A stretch of 64,000 bases of DNA from Streptomyces sp. CBMA29 (GTDB taxonomy: Bacteria > Actinomycetota > Actinomycetes > Streptomycetales > Streptomycetaceae), in the NCBI RefSeq assembly GCF_014596445.1, contig NZ_MECL01000211.1, positions 1-64,000 on the forward strand, written 5' to 3'. Each line of letters opens with the position of its first letter. Position 1 is the stretch's first letter. Below, piece after piece: positions 25,057 through 33,325 of the stretch. The position numbers and the translations under genes are program-made. A model generated the notes under the pieces. That model had not been told where the DNA came from, searched no databases, and saw only the letters and a program-made list of their open reading frames with translations.

Positions 25057-25692
25057 TCAGCTCACCGTGCCGTACATCCGGTCGCCCGCGTCGCCGAGGC
25101 CGGGCACGATGTAGCCGCGGTCGTTCAGCCGCTCGTCGACCGCGGCCGTGACCACCGTGACCGGCTTGCCCGCCAGGGCCCGCTCCATCGACTCGACGCC
25201 CTCGGGCGCGGCCAGCAGGCACAGCGCCGTGACATCGTCGGCGCCGCGGTCGATCAGCAGATCGATCGCCGCCACCAGGGTGCCGCCGGTCGCCAGCATC
25301 GGGTCGACCACGTACACCTGCCGTCCCGACAGGTCCTCCGGCATACGGGTGGCGTACGTCGCCGCCTCCAGCGTCTCCTCGTCGCGGACCATGCCGAGGA
25401 AACCGACCTCGGCGGTGGGCAGCAGCCGCACCATGCCGTCGAGCATGCCGAGCCCGGCGCGCAGGATCGGCACCACGAGGGGGCGCGGGTAGGAGAGCCT
25501 GACCCCGGTGGTCGGGCCGACCGGGGTGCGGATGTCGACCTGCTCGGTCCGCACGTCGCGGGTGGCCTCGTAGGCGAGCAGGGTGACCAGCTCGTCGGCG
25601 AGCCGCCGGAACGTCGGCGAGTCGGTGCGCTCGTCGCGCAGGGTGGTGAGCTTGTGCGCGACCAGCGGGTGGTCGACAACATGGAGACGCAT
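25057..25692 (-). CDS. upp: Uracil phosphoribosyltransferase
   Basis: Pyrimidine salvage enzyme converting uracil and PRPP to UMP. The 211-residue length is the family norm. Seen: the N-terminal [33 protein letters not shown], the PRPP-binding loop [18 protein letters not shown] and the uracil-binding [17 protein letters not shown] at the C-terminus. The ATG at 25692 begins the conserved [11 protein letters not shown]. It is a single-gene unit; divergent from a small basic-protein gene. Confidence 0.97.
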   Translation of the reverse strand: MRLHVVDHPLVAHKLTTLRDERTDSPTFRRLADELVTLLAYEATRDVRTEQVDIRTPVGPTTGVRLSYPRPLVVPILRAGLGMLDGMVRLLPTAEVGFLGMVRDEETLEAATYATRMPEDLSGRQVYVVDPMLATGGTLVAAIDLLIDRGADDVTALCLLAAPEGVESMERALAGKPVTVVTAAVDERLNDRGYIVPGLGDAGDRMYGTVS

Positions 25693-25849
25693 GAATACGA
25701 CTGTATCCGCCGGGTGGGGGGCGCGTCGCCGGTGCGATGAGCAGCCCGCCTCCGCGCACCTTCTGCGCCTGGCGTGGGGTAAACCGCGCGAACGAGGGAA
25801 ACTGGCCTGATAGGCCCGGTGTGCCTTCCGGGTGAAGCGAGCCCCAGGG

Positions 25850-26074
25850 ATGGTGCCCGAGATGCCGGAGCCCGACCGAGACGCCGATCACACTCCTGAC
25901 CGCACTCCCGACCGGGCCCAGGCCCGCGACACGGACGTCGAGCGCCGCCGCAAGCGCGCGCTGTTCCTGCGGGAGCTGAACGAGGCCAAGGAGCTGCGCG
26001 AGCGGGTCCAGCCGCGACGCGCCCGGGTCGCCCGGCTCCGTCAGCAAATGCGGATGCGCACCTTCCGTTGGTGA
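25850..26074 (+). CDS. Small basic conserved protein
   Basis: A ~74-residue protein with an Asp/Pro/Thr-rich head and a strongly basic helical C-terminal half ([20 protein letters not shown], then [13 protein letters not shown]). By recall, the C-terminal part is conserved in Streptomyces upstream of the tadA pair. Its charge suggests nucleic-acid or ribosome contact, but there is no direct evidence. Starts at GTG 25832, ATG 25850 or ATG 25862 are all in frame; 25850 is a compromise. Confidence 0.6.
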   Translation: MVPEMPEPDRDADHTPDRTPDRAQARDTDVERRRKRALFLRELNEAKELRERVQPRRARVARLRQQMRMRTFRW

Positions 26075-26367
26075 CCGCGTGGTGAGCGCGTGGTGACCGC
26101 GCCGCGCGGGTGACCGGGTACGGATCGCGTATACACCGCGTACGCGCCGCGTACACAGCGTGACGGATCAGTGCCGTACGGGTGACCGTTCCGGGCCTCC
26201 GACCGCCGGACTTTCCACAGAAGTGACGAAGACCTGGCACGTCGCGGTGCAGAAGACCCTTCGCAACGCCCCGGTTTCTGCCACGATGCCGAGTGGGTGG
26301 GGCCAACGGAAGTCGAAAGCGGCCCCCATCCGGTCCGGACGGCCTGAGACCCTGTGGGAGAGTCACG

Positions 26368-26907
26368 GTGTACTTCGCCGCACTGCTCGCGCGCACCGAG
26401 GACGGTTGGCAAGCGAGCGAACCCGATCTCGACAATGTGGAAACCCTCGCCGATCTGAGCGATCTGGCCCGCGCGGCCGGCGACGAGGAGGAAACGGTTC
26501 TGGTCTTCATCGAACAGGAGGACGCCTGGTTCGGCGTCATCCGTGTGGACGGTGAAGAGGATCCCAGGATCTATGTGTCCGACGCGGCTGCCGCCGCCCG
26601 CAGTTCGTACGGGGAGATCCTGCTCACCGACGAAGTGCTGGGCCGCGACCCCGAGGACCTGGACGAACTCGTGGACCTCGACGGCACCGAGGACGGCGAG
26701 GACGACGAGACCGAGGACGCCGTGGCGGGCCCCTCGGAAGACCATGTGCCGACCGGTCCGCTCGGCGAGACCGACATCCTCACGGATCTCGGCATGAGCA
26801 CCAGGGAACTGCTGGCGCTCAGCGGTGACGGCGCGCTGACCGGTGAGGCGCTCGGCGAGATCGCCGACGCGCTGGGGTGCGGGGACGTGCTGGAGGCGGT
26901 CCGCTGA
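26368..26907 (+). CDS. tRNA adenosine deaminase-associated protein
   Basis: A 179-residue acidic protein known only from its constant position before tadA in actinobacteria. The N-terminal domain begins VYFAALLARTEDGWQASE and includes VFIEQEDAWFGVIRVDGEED. An Asp/Glu-rich linker follows (about residues 95-125). The C-terminal piece, TDLGMSTRELLALS, ends in ALGCGDVLEAVR. The GTG at 26368 is the start; the frame upstream lacks a plausible signal. Its TGA lies inside the start region of tadA, so the two are translationally coupled. Confidence 0.85.
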   Translation: MYFAALLARTEDGWQASEPDLDNVETLADLSDLARAAGDEEETVLVFIEQEDAWFGVIRVDGEEDPRIYVSDAAAAARSSYGEILLTDEVLGRDPEDLDELVDLDGTEDGEDDETEDAVAGPSEDHVPTGPLGETDILTDLGMSTRELLALSGDGALTGEALGEIADALGCGDVLEAVR

Positions 26908-27374
26908 CAGACCCTCTGAAGGACCCCTGGGCCGCCGCGATGCGGCTGGCCCTGGAAGAGGCGGCGCAGGCCCCGCTCACCGGTGACGTGCCGGTGGGCG
27001 CGGTCGTGCTGGCCCCCGACGGCACGGTGCTGTCCCGTGCCCGCAACGAGCGCGAGGCCACGGGCGATCCGACCGCCCACGCCGAGGTCCTCGCCATCCG
27101 CCGCGCCGCCGCCTTTGTCGGCGGCTGGCGGCTGACCGGCTGCACCCTGGCGGTCACCCTCGAACCCTGCACCATGTGCGCGGGCGCGATCGTCCTCTCC
27201 CGGCTCGACCGCGTCGTCTACGGCGCCGCCGACGACAAGGCGGGCGCCGCCGGTTCCCTCTGGGACGTCGTCCGCGACCGCCGCCTCAACCACCGCCCCG
27301 AAGTCATCCCCGACGTCCTCCCCGCCCCCTGCGCGGCCCTCCTCACCCGCTTCTTCCGTACAACCGATTTCTGA
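26904..27374 (+). CDS. tadA: tRNA-specific adenosine deaminase
   Basis: Zinc enzyme that converts A34 to inosine in tRNA-Arg(ACG). Seen: the zinc/proton-shuttle motif PTAHAEVLAIRRAA (His, Glu) and EPCTMCAGAIV (two Cys), with VVYGAADDKAGAAGSLWDV. The ~156-residue product fits the family. Start choice is unusual. CTG at 26904 overlaps the upstream stop as CTGA, has GGAGG seven bases before it and restores the expected (M)TDPLKDPW N-terminus. GTG 26877 and ATG 26940 are in frame but lack a well-spaced ribosome binding site. The tRNA fragments at 55.5 and 62.0 kb derive from its substrate tRNA. Confidence 0.9.
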   Translation: MTDPLKDPWAAAMRLALEEAAQAPLTGDVPVGAVVLAPDGTVLSRARNEREATGDPTAHAEVLAIRRAAAFVGGWRLTGCTLAVTLEPCTMCAGAIVLSRLDRVVYGAADDKAGAAGSLWDVVRDRRLNHRPEVIPDVLPAPCAALLTRFFRTTDF

Positions 27375-27390
27375 CCACGCCCCCGCGTGG
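27375..27390 (+). terminator. Short hairpin after tadA
   Basis: CCACGC and GCGTGG flank a CCCC loop, 15 bases before the tRNA gene. It is weak and may be only partly effective. Confidence 0.35.
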
Positions 27391-27405
27391 GCTAGGATCT
27401 CTCTC

Positions 27406-27495
27406 GGTAGCGTGTCCGAGCGGCCTAAGGAGCACGCCTCGAAAGCGTGTGAGGGGGCAACTTCTCCGTGGGTTCAAATCCCACCGCTACCGCCA
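27406..27495 (+). tRNA. tRNA-Ser (anticodon CGA), CCA encoded
   Basis: The acceptor arms GGTAGCG and CGCTACC pair. The anticodon arm is CACGC-CTCGAAA-GCGTG with CGA at 27440-27442, reading UCG. The long extra arm (GTGAGGGGGCAACTTCTCC region) is typical of tRNA-Ser, the T loop is GTTCAAATC, and discriminator G is followed by an encoded CCA. Confidence 0.95.
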
Positions 27496-27510
27496 TGAAC
27501 AGCACGAGTT

Positions 27511-27542
27511 GAGGGCACCTACCCGTTCGGGTAGGTGCCCTC
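27511..27542. terminator. Terminator after tRNA-Ser
   Basis: A perfect 14-bp stem (GAGGGCACCTACCC and complement) with a GTTC loop. It also faces the end of the convergent Uma2-family gene. Confidence 0.85.
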
Positions 27543-27597
27543 AGCCGTCTCCGTCTCGGTCCCCGTCCCATACGGCCGGCAGGTGCGCTCGCGGCCC

Positions 27598-28203
27598 CTA
27601 CTCGTCGTCGTAGCGCTTGAAAGCGCTGGTGTCGATGGCCCAGGGGCCGAAGGGGACCCGGTCGCCGAAGACGTATGGGAGAACGGTCGAGTAGTGCGGG
27701 CCGCTGGAGCCGGGGGCAGGGTCGGCGTAGGTGAAGACGAGGCCCTTGCGAGGGTCGACGAGCAGGTAGAGCGGGATGCCCATGGCGGGGTAGTCGGCGG
27801 CCTTCTCGACGTAGTCGTTGTCCGGGTTGGACTCGGAGACCACCTCGACCACGGCGAGCAGGTCGGCGGGGTCGACTGTCGATCTCGGCTCTTCCAGAAT
27901 GTCGAGCGGGACGACAACGGCATCCGGTCGGCGCATCCGCCCCACCGCCGGGTGCTCCACTTCGGCACCTGACTGGGCGACGATGTCACGGTCCGGATGC
28001 GTGGCCGGGAGCTGAGCGTTCATCTGACGCACGACGCGGGTGGCGATGGCCTCGTGACGGTTGACCGGGCTCATCATCACGACGACCCCGGCAGCTCCGA
28101 TCTCGATCGCCCAGGCACCTTGCATGCGGTCCGCCAGTGGCCAGAGCTCCTCCGCGATCTTCCGCATACGTGCGTAGACCTGCGGGTCCACTGCTTCAGT
28201 CAC
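27598..28203 (-). CDS. Uma2 family (DUF820) putative endonuclease
   Basis: A 201-residue protein with the PD-(D/E)XK-like Uma2 fold. Visible core elements are IEIGAAGVVVMMSPVNRHE, RRPDAVVVPLDIL (catalytic Asp region), LLAVVEVVSESNPDND (the E-x-V pair) and DYPAMGIPLYLLVDP. These proteins are abundant in Streptomyces and cyanobacteria; substrate and role are unknown. The start is the GTG at 28203, with GGAGGA immediately upstream; the longer frame lacks a ribosome binding site. Confidence 0.85.
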   Translation of the reverse strand: MTEAVDPQVYARMRKIAEELWPLADRMQGAWAIEIGAAGVVVMMSPVNRHEAIATRVVRQMNAQLPATHPDRDIVAQSGAEVEHPAVGRMRRPDAVVVPLDILEEPRSTVDPADLLAVVEVVSESNPDNDYVEKAADYPAMGIPLYLLVDPRKGLVFTYADPAPGSSGPHYSTVLPYVFGDRVPFGPWAIDTSAFKRYDDE

Positions 28204-28555
28204 GACTCCTCCGTGCGCTGGGGTCAACCGGCAACCGAGCCAGTGATGGGCCCCGACCGGCTGGCGGGGTTGCTACTGAGAGTCTGCATGCCACCGCGGG
28301 CATCGCCAAGGCGGAGTTGTTTGCCCATCGCCCCTCACGCCCTACCTCGCGGGGCTCACCGGCGTGGCCTGATCTCGTCGGTTGGGTGGTGGTCGGGGCG
28401 GGGCGGGGCGTTCCCCTTGGGGGGTGGACTCCGTACGTTCGTACGGAGTCCGGGTCGCGTTCACCGAAGGGCGGATCAGCGAAGGCGGCGGGACGGTCGG
28501 TGTGTCCTGATATGTCTGGCGTGGGTGGCACGAGAGCGAAGGTGGGATCGGGAGC
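28204..28555. other. Divergent intergenic region with a strong hairpin
   Basis: No gene is seen in the 352 bases between the Uma2 and phospholipase starts. A perfect 11-bp stem with a GTTC tetraloop sits at 28426-28451 (GGACTCCGTAC arm), preceded by GGGGCGG repeats. It could insulate the two divergent promoters or form a 5' leader structure for the phospholipase mRNA. Confidence 0.5.
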
Positions 28556-30460
28556 ATGGAGCTGGCTGAGCGAGCGAAGAGCCGAGGGCGGGGGCGGGGC
28601 CGGATCGCGCTGGCCGCTTCGGCCCTGACCGCCACCGCCGTGCTGGCCGTGGCGCCGGGGGCGTCCGGCGCTCCGGAACCCGAGGCCGCGACGGCCACGC
28701 CGGTCAGACACGTCGTGGTCGTCTTCGACGAGAACGTCTCCTTCGACCACTACTTCGGCACGTATCCGAAGGCCGCGAACACCGACGGCACCCGCTTCAC
28801 GGCCGCCCGCGGCACCCCGGCGCCGGTGAACCTGCTCAGCGACGGCGCCCGGCTGCTGACGCACAACCCGAACCAGTACCAGCCGCGCCGCCTGAGCCCC
28901 TCGCAGGCGCTCACCTGCGACCAGAACCACAGCTACACGCCCGAGCAGGAGGCGTACAACGGCGGCGCGATGGACCAGTTCGTGCAGCACACGAGCAGCG
29001 ACAAGTGCTCGGGGCTGTACGGGAGTCCGGGCCTGACGATGGACTACTTCGACGGGAACACCGTCACCGCGCTGTGGAACTACGCCCAGAACTACACGCT
29101 GGGCGACAACAGTTTCGGCGACGTCTTCGGCCCCTCCACGCCCGGCGCGCTCGGCCTGGTCTCCGGGCAGACGCACGGCGGCGTCTCGATCGATCCGAAG
29201 ACCGGCGAGCAGGTCCCGGTGGAGCGGTCCACGACCGTGCGCAGCCCCGACCCGACGACCGGGGTCGGCACCGTCATCACCGACCCGGACCCGGCGTACG
29301 ACGACTGCTCGGACAACAACCGCACCGCGAGCGGCCAGCTCACCGCGATGCGCGGCCGTAACATCGGGGACCTGCTCAACGACAAGGGCGTGAGCTGGGG
29401 CTGGTTCCAGGGCGGCTTCGCGCCGACGTCCTCGCCGGGCGGCACGGCGGTCTGCGGCGCGACCCACGCCAATGTGGGCGGCAACGCGTCGGTGGACTAC
29501 TCGCCGCACCACGAGCCGTTCCAGTACTACGAGTCGACGGCGAACCCGCACCACCTGCCGCCGACCTCCGCCGCGATGATCGGCCGCCAGGACCGGGCCA
29601 ACCACCAGTACGACCTGACCGACTTCGACACGGCGCTCGCGGCCGGGAATCTGCCCGCGGTGTCGTTCCTGAAGGCGGCGCAGTACCAGGACGGGCACGC
29701 GGGCTACTCCGACCCGCTGGACGAGCAGCACTTCCTGGTCCGCGAGATCAACGCGGTCCAGCGGTCGCCGCAGTGGGCGAGCACGGCGGTGGTCGTGGCG
29801 TACGACGACTCCGACGGCTGGTACGACCAGGTCGCCGCCGCGATCACCAACGGTTCCACCGACGCGGGCGCGGACACCGCGATGTGCGCCGACGGGCCGC
29901 CCGCGGCGGGCGGCTACCTCGACCGCTGCGGTCCGGGCCCGCGGCTGCCGCTGCTGGTCGTGTCCCCTTACACCCGGCGCAATCACGTCGAGCACGCGCT
30001 GACCACCCAGTCGTCCGTCCTGCGCTTCATCGAGGACAACTGGGGGACGGGCCGGATCGGCGACGGCTCCTTCGACGCGACCGCGCACCCGCTCGACCCG
30101 ATGTTCGACTTCGCCCGGCCCCAGCAGCGCGCGGTGCTGCTGAACGCGGACGGCTCGGTCGCGAAGACCGTGCCGGTGCGGGTGGCGCCCGGCCGCAGGA
30201 CCCCGCTGCCGGAAGGCGCGTCGGGCGGTACGGCGAGCGGTACGAGCAGCGGTGCGGCGAGCGGTACAGCCAGCGGTACGACCAGCGGTGCGGCGTCGGA
30301 CGCCGACGCCACGACGTCGGGTCCGGGTACGGGGGCACCCGCCGCCTCGGGGCCGAGCACCCGCCTGACCGGCACGGAGATCGCCGGCGGCTCCGCCCTG
30401 GTGGTGCTGCTGGCGGCGGCGGGCGGCACATGGCTGCTGCTGCGGCGCCGCAGGACATGA
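28556..30460 (+). CDS. Secreted phospholipase C / acid phosphatase-type phosphoesterase
   Basis: A 634-residue exported phosphoesterase of the PLC (AcpA/non-specific phospholipase C) family. After a signal sequence come HVVVVFDENVSFDHYFGTYP (metal- and nucleophile-site region), TCDQNHSYTPEQEAYNGG, FGPSTPGALGLVSGQTHG and STAVVVAYDDSDGWYDQV, with PLLVVSPYTRRNHVEH near the C-terminal part. A Gly/Thr/Ser repeat stretch (GTSSGAASGTASGT) leads to a C-terminal membrane helix and RRRR tail. That tail looks like a surface anchor, preceded by RLTGTE, a weak resemblance to a sorting signal. The start is the ATG at 28556 (GGGAGC upstream). Confidence 0.85.
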   Translation: MELAERAKSRGRGRGRIALAASALTATAVLAVAPGASGAPEPEAATATPVRHVVVVFDENVSFDHYFGTYPKAANTDGTRFTAARGTPAPVNLLSDGARLLTHNPNQYQPRRLSPSQALTCDQNHSYTPEQEAYNGGAMDQFVQHTSSDKCSGLYGSPGLTMDYFDGNTVTALWNYAQNYTLGDNSFGDVFGPSTPGALGLVSGQTHGGVSIDPKTGEQVPVERSTTVRSPDPTTGVGTVITDPDPAYDDCSDNNRTASGQLTAMRGRNIGDLLNDKGVSWGWFQGGFAPTSSPGGTAVCGATHANVGGNASVDYSPHHEPFQYYESTANPHHLPPTSAAMIGRQDRANHQYDLTDFDTALAAGNLPAVSFLKAAQYQDGHAGYSDPLDEQHFLVREINAVQRSPQWASTAVVVAYDDSDGWYDQVAAAITNGSTDAGADTAMCADGPPAAGGYLDRCGPGPRLPLLVVSPYTRRNHVEHALTTQSSVLRFIEDNWGTGRIGDGSFDATAHPLDPMFDFARPQQRAVLLNADGSVAKTVPVRVAPGRRTPLPEGASGGTASGTSSGAASGTASGTTSGAASDADATTSGPGTGAPAASGPSTRLTGTEIAGGSALVVLLAAAGGTWLLLRRRRT

Positions 30461-30641
30461 CGGCCCGGCCGCCCGTGCTCCGCCGGACAGATCCTGGGGC
30501 GTGTCCCCAGCCAGACCTTCATCTTCTAAGCGGATGATTGGGACAACAGGCCGTCTGATTACGCCATCTGATGGATAGACTCCCGTGATTGCACACTTGT
30601 GACCGTCGGTGCGGGCTGCGGGCTGGGGAGGGCAAAGACGC

Positions 30642-30806
30642 ATGGCGCAGGCGAAGAAGATCACCATGTACGTACTGGTGATCTTCATCCTCTACACGAT
30701 CATCAATCAGCCGGCCCGAGCCGCTGATCTCGTCCAGGTAGGCTTCCAGGGCATATCGAACGCCGCGAAGAGCATCGGGAAGTTCATGCACGACCTGGCC
30801 AACTGA
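30642..30806 (+). CDS. Small conserved membrane protein (54 aa)
   Basis: A 54-residue protein: a short basic head (MAQAKKIT), one hydrophobic helix (YVLVIFILYTII, residues 10-22) and a polar amphipathic C-terminal half (VQVGFQGISNAAKSIGKFMH). Proteins of this size and sequence recur in Streptomyces next to the Dabb-domain gene. The ATG at 30642 follows GGGGAGGG. Function unknown; a membrane-attached regulator or structural peptide is plausible. Confidence 0.68.
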   Translation: MAQAKKITMYVLVIFILYTIINQPARAADLVQVGFQGISNAAKSIGKFMHDLAN

Positions 30807-30889
30807 CCGGCGGGCCGTCCCGGCCGCTCCGGCGGCGCACCATCAGTACCCAGCGGCACGCGGCGGCATGCCGGCGGCGAGGGAGTCCC

Positions 30890-31183
30890 ATGATCCGGCA
30901 TCTGGTCCTGTTCAGGCTCAACGAGGGCGTGCGGCAGGACGAACCGCGTGTCCAGGCGGGCGCGCGGGCCTTCGCCGAGCTCGGCGGGAAGGTGCCGGAA
31001 ACGCTCTCCTGGGAGTGCGGCTGGAACATCACGGACCGCCCGATCGCCTACGACTTCGCCATCAATTCCGCCGTCGCGGACGCGGCGGCGCTGACGGCGT
31101 ATCTCGAACACCCGGAGCACCGGGCGGCCGTCGCGCTCTGGGCGGAGTTCGCCACCTGGGTGATCGCGGACCTGGAGATCTGA
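30890..31183 (+). CDS. Dabb family stress-responsive alpha/beta-barrel protein
   Basis: A 97-residue single Dabb domain (dimeric ferredoxin-like barrel). It starts MIRHLVLFRLNEGV, with the family's His-Leu-Val-Leu-Phe-Arg strand, then SWECGWNITDRPIAYDFAIN and a C-terminal YLEHPEHRAAVALWAEF helix. Related proteins bind or transform small aromatic or polyketide ligands, but many are uncharacterised. The start is an ATG at 30890 after GGCGAGGGAG. Confidence 0.9.
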   Translation: MIRHLVLFRLNEGVRQDEPRVQAGARAFAELGGKVPETLSWECGWNITDRPIAYDFAINSAVADAAALTAYLEHPEHRAAVALWAEFATWVIADLEI

Positions 31184-31215
31184 CCTCCCGGCCGAGCGCA
31201 CGACAAGCGTTCGCG

Positions 31216-31245
31216 CGCCCCCCGCCGACCGGTGGGGGGCGTTTT
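31216..31245 (+). terminator. Intrinsic terminator after the Dabb gene
   Basis: CGCCCCCC pairs with GGGGGGCG around a ~10-base loop and is followed by TTTT, the classic rho-independent layout. Confidence 0.85.
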
Positions 31246-31434
31246 CGCACCCCCTGAGCCCCCCTCGCGCGCCGCCTCCGCGCACCCTTCGCTCCGGATT
31301 CACACCGCCGGACGGGGGACTTCCGGGCCGCCGGTTCGTACAACACGGCAATATGCGGTGCTTGCACAAAGCGGACATGAATTGTGATGCTATGACCGCT
31401 TTTGCCGGATGAGTGGACCGATGAGGGGTGTGGT

Positions 31435-32262
31435 GTGCCGGTGTCGGCCCATACGGCGTCAACAACGTATCCCCGAGGCAGAACCCGTACGCCCAGTGCC
31501 AACGCGGCGGACGCGAGAGCGCTCACCCAGGTGCTCTTCGAGCAGATCACCAAGCTGGAGCCCGGCACTCCCGAGCACGCACGGGTGCGGGCCGCGCTGA
31601 TCGAGGTGAATCTGCCGCTGGTGCGCTACGCGGCGGCCCGCTTCAGGAGCCGCAACGAGCCGATGGAGGACGTGGTCCAGGTCGGCACGATCGGCCTGAT
31701 CAACGCGATCGACCGGTTCGACCCGGAGCGCGGCGTCCAGTTCCCGACCTTCGCGATGCCGACCGTGGTCGGCGAGATCAAACGTTACTTCAGGGACAAC
31801 GTGCGGACCGTGCACGTGCCGCGCCGCCTGCACGAGCTGTGGGTCCAGGTGAGCGGCGCGATCGAGGACCTGACCGTGCTGCACGGCAGGTCGCCGACGA
31901 CGGCCGAGATCGCCGAACGGCTCAAGCTCGCCGAGGAGGAGGTGCTGGCCTGCCTGGAGGCGGGCCGCGCCTACCACGCGACCTCGCTGGAGGCGGCGCA
32001 GGAGGGCGACGGTGCGCCGGGGCTGCTCGACCGGCTCGGCTACGAGGACCCCGCGCTGTCCGGCGTCGAGCACCGCGACCTCGTCCGCCATCTTCTGGTC
32101 CAACTTCCCGAGCGGGAGCGGCGGATCCTGCTGCTCCGCTACTTCGGCAACCTGACGCAGTCACAGATCAGTGCGGAACTGGGGGTTTCGCAGATGCACG
32201 TGTCCCGTCTGCTGTCCCGGAGCTTCGCGCGGCTGAGGTCCGCAAACCAGCTCGAAGCGTAG
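31435..32262 (+). CDS. RNA polymerase sigma factor, SigB/SigF group (first of tandem pair)
   Basis: A 275-residue group-3 sigma factor. Regions 2.1-2.4 (about residues 60-125) include [60 protein letters not shown] and [10 protein letters not shown]. Region 3 follows, and region 4.2 is [20 protein letters not shown], the helix-turn-helix reading the -35 element. Streptomyces SigB/SigF-type factors are controlled by anti-sigma HATPase proteins; none is adjacent. The GTG at 31435 is chosen (GAGGGG ten bases upstream). A tandem pair like this resembles the sigF-sigN locus of S. coelicolor, but I cannot assign which is which. Confidence 0.9.
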   Translation: MPVSAHTASTTYPRGRTRTPSANAADARALTQVLFEQITKLEPGTPEHARVRAALIEVNLPLVRYAAARFRSRNEPMEDVVQVGTIGLINAIDRFDPERGVQFPTFAMPTVVGEIKRYFRDNVRTVHVPRRLHELWVQVSGAIEDLTVLHGRSPTTAEIAERLKLAEEEVLACLEAGRAYHATSLEAAQEGDGAPGLLDRLGYEDPALSGVEHRDLVRHLLVQLPERERRILLLRYFGNLTQSQISAELGVSQMHVSRLLSRSFARLRSANQLEA

Positions 32263-32429
32263 CTGAAGAGGATTAAGTCACCTGCACAGATATGTCGACA
32301 TGGCGCTACAGCGTGTTGCCGACATGTGACATTCTGCGGGTACCGCGTTTGTCGCGAGCCGGCCTCCGGTATTCCAGTGGAGGAACAACCGTCGCTCGCG
32401 ACACCCGTCCGCGACCTCAAGGGGGTGGC

Positions 32430-33272
32430 ATGTCCGTACAGGTGGGCAGTCCCAAGGTGCTCAAGCCCGACACGGCGACCGCACCGCACGATGCTCTTCA
32501 CGGCGAGGCCATCGACACCCGCACGCTGTCCCGATCGCTGTTCCTGCGCCTCGCGGAACTGCCGGTGGACAGCCCGGAACGCACCTATGTACGTGACACG
32601 CTCATCGAGCTGAATCTGCCGCTCGTGCGGTACGCCGCCGCTCGCTTCCGCAGTCGGAACGAGCCGATGGAGGACATCGTCCAGGTCGGCACGATCGGCC
32701 TGATCAAGGCGATCGACCGCTTCGACTGCGAGCGCGGGGTGGAGTTCCCGACCTTCGCGATGCCGACGATCGTCGGTGAGGTGAAGCGATTCTTCCGCGA
32801 CACCTCCTGGTCGGTCCGGGTACCGCGCCGCCTCCAGGAACTGCGGCTGGCGCTCACCAAGGCCAGCGACGACCTCTCCCAGAAACTGGACAGGTCGCCG
32901 ACGGTCGCCGAACTGGCGGTCTGCCTCGGGGTGTCGGAGGAGGACGTCGTCGACGGCCTCGCGGTGGGCAACGCGTACACCGCCAGCTCGCTGGACTCCC
33001 CGCCGCCCGAGGACGACGGCGGCGAGGGCACCCTCGCGGACCGCCTCGGCTACGAGGACACCGCGCTCGAAGGCGTCGAGTACCGCGAGTCGCTGAAGCC
33101 GCTGCTGGCCCAACTGCCGCCGCGCGAACGCCAGATCATCATGCTGCGGTTCTTCGCGAACATGACGCAGTCGCAGATCGGCGAGGAGGTCGGCATCTCC
33201 CAGATGCACGTCTCCCGGCTGCTCACCCGCACCCTCGCACAGCTCCGTGACGGCCTCACCGCAGAGGCATGA
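32430..33272 (+). CDS. RNA polymerase sigma factor, SigB/SigF group (second of tandem pair)
   Basis: A 280-residue paralogue of the preceding sigma factor. It shares the region 2 block ([39 protein letters not shown]) and region 4.2 (ANMTQSQIGEEVGISQMHVS); region 3 and the N-terminus diverge. The ATG at 32430 follows AAGGGGGTGGC. The 167-base spacer contains a GGGTAC near 32338, like the -10 of SigB-type promoters, though the matching upstream element is not well spaced. Probably a duplicate with its own promoter and regulator. A hairpin ends the gene. Confidence 0.9.
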   Translation: MSVQVGSPKVLKPDTATAPHDALHGEAIDTRTLSRSLFLRLAELPVDSPERTYVRDTLIELNLPLVRYAAARFRSRNEPMEDIVQVGTIGLIKAIDRFDCERGVEFPTFAMPTIVGEVKRFFRDTSWSVRVPRRLQELRLALTKASDDLSQKLDRSPTVAELAVCLGVSEEDVVDGLAVGNAYTASSLDSPPPEDDGGEGTLADRLGYEDTALEGVEYRESLKPLLAQLPPRERQIIMLRFFANMTQSQIGEEVGISQMHVSRLLTRTLAQLRDGLTAEA

Positions 33273-33278
33273 GGTGGC

Positions 33279-33314
33279 ACTGACGGGGTGGTGACGACCT
33301 GACACCCCGTCAGT
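33279..33314 (+). terminator. Terminator after the second sigma factor
   Basis: A 12-bp stem (ACTGACGGGGTG and complement) with a 12-base loop sits directly after the stop and just before the next gene's start. Confidence 0.75.
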
Positions 33315-33325
33315 AAACTGACGTG

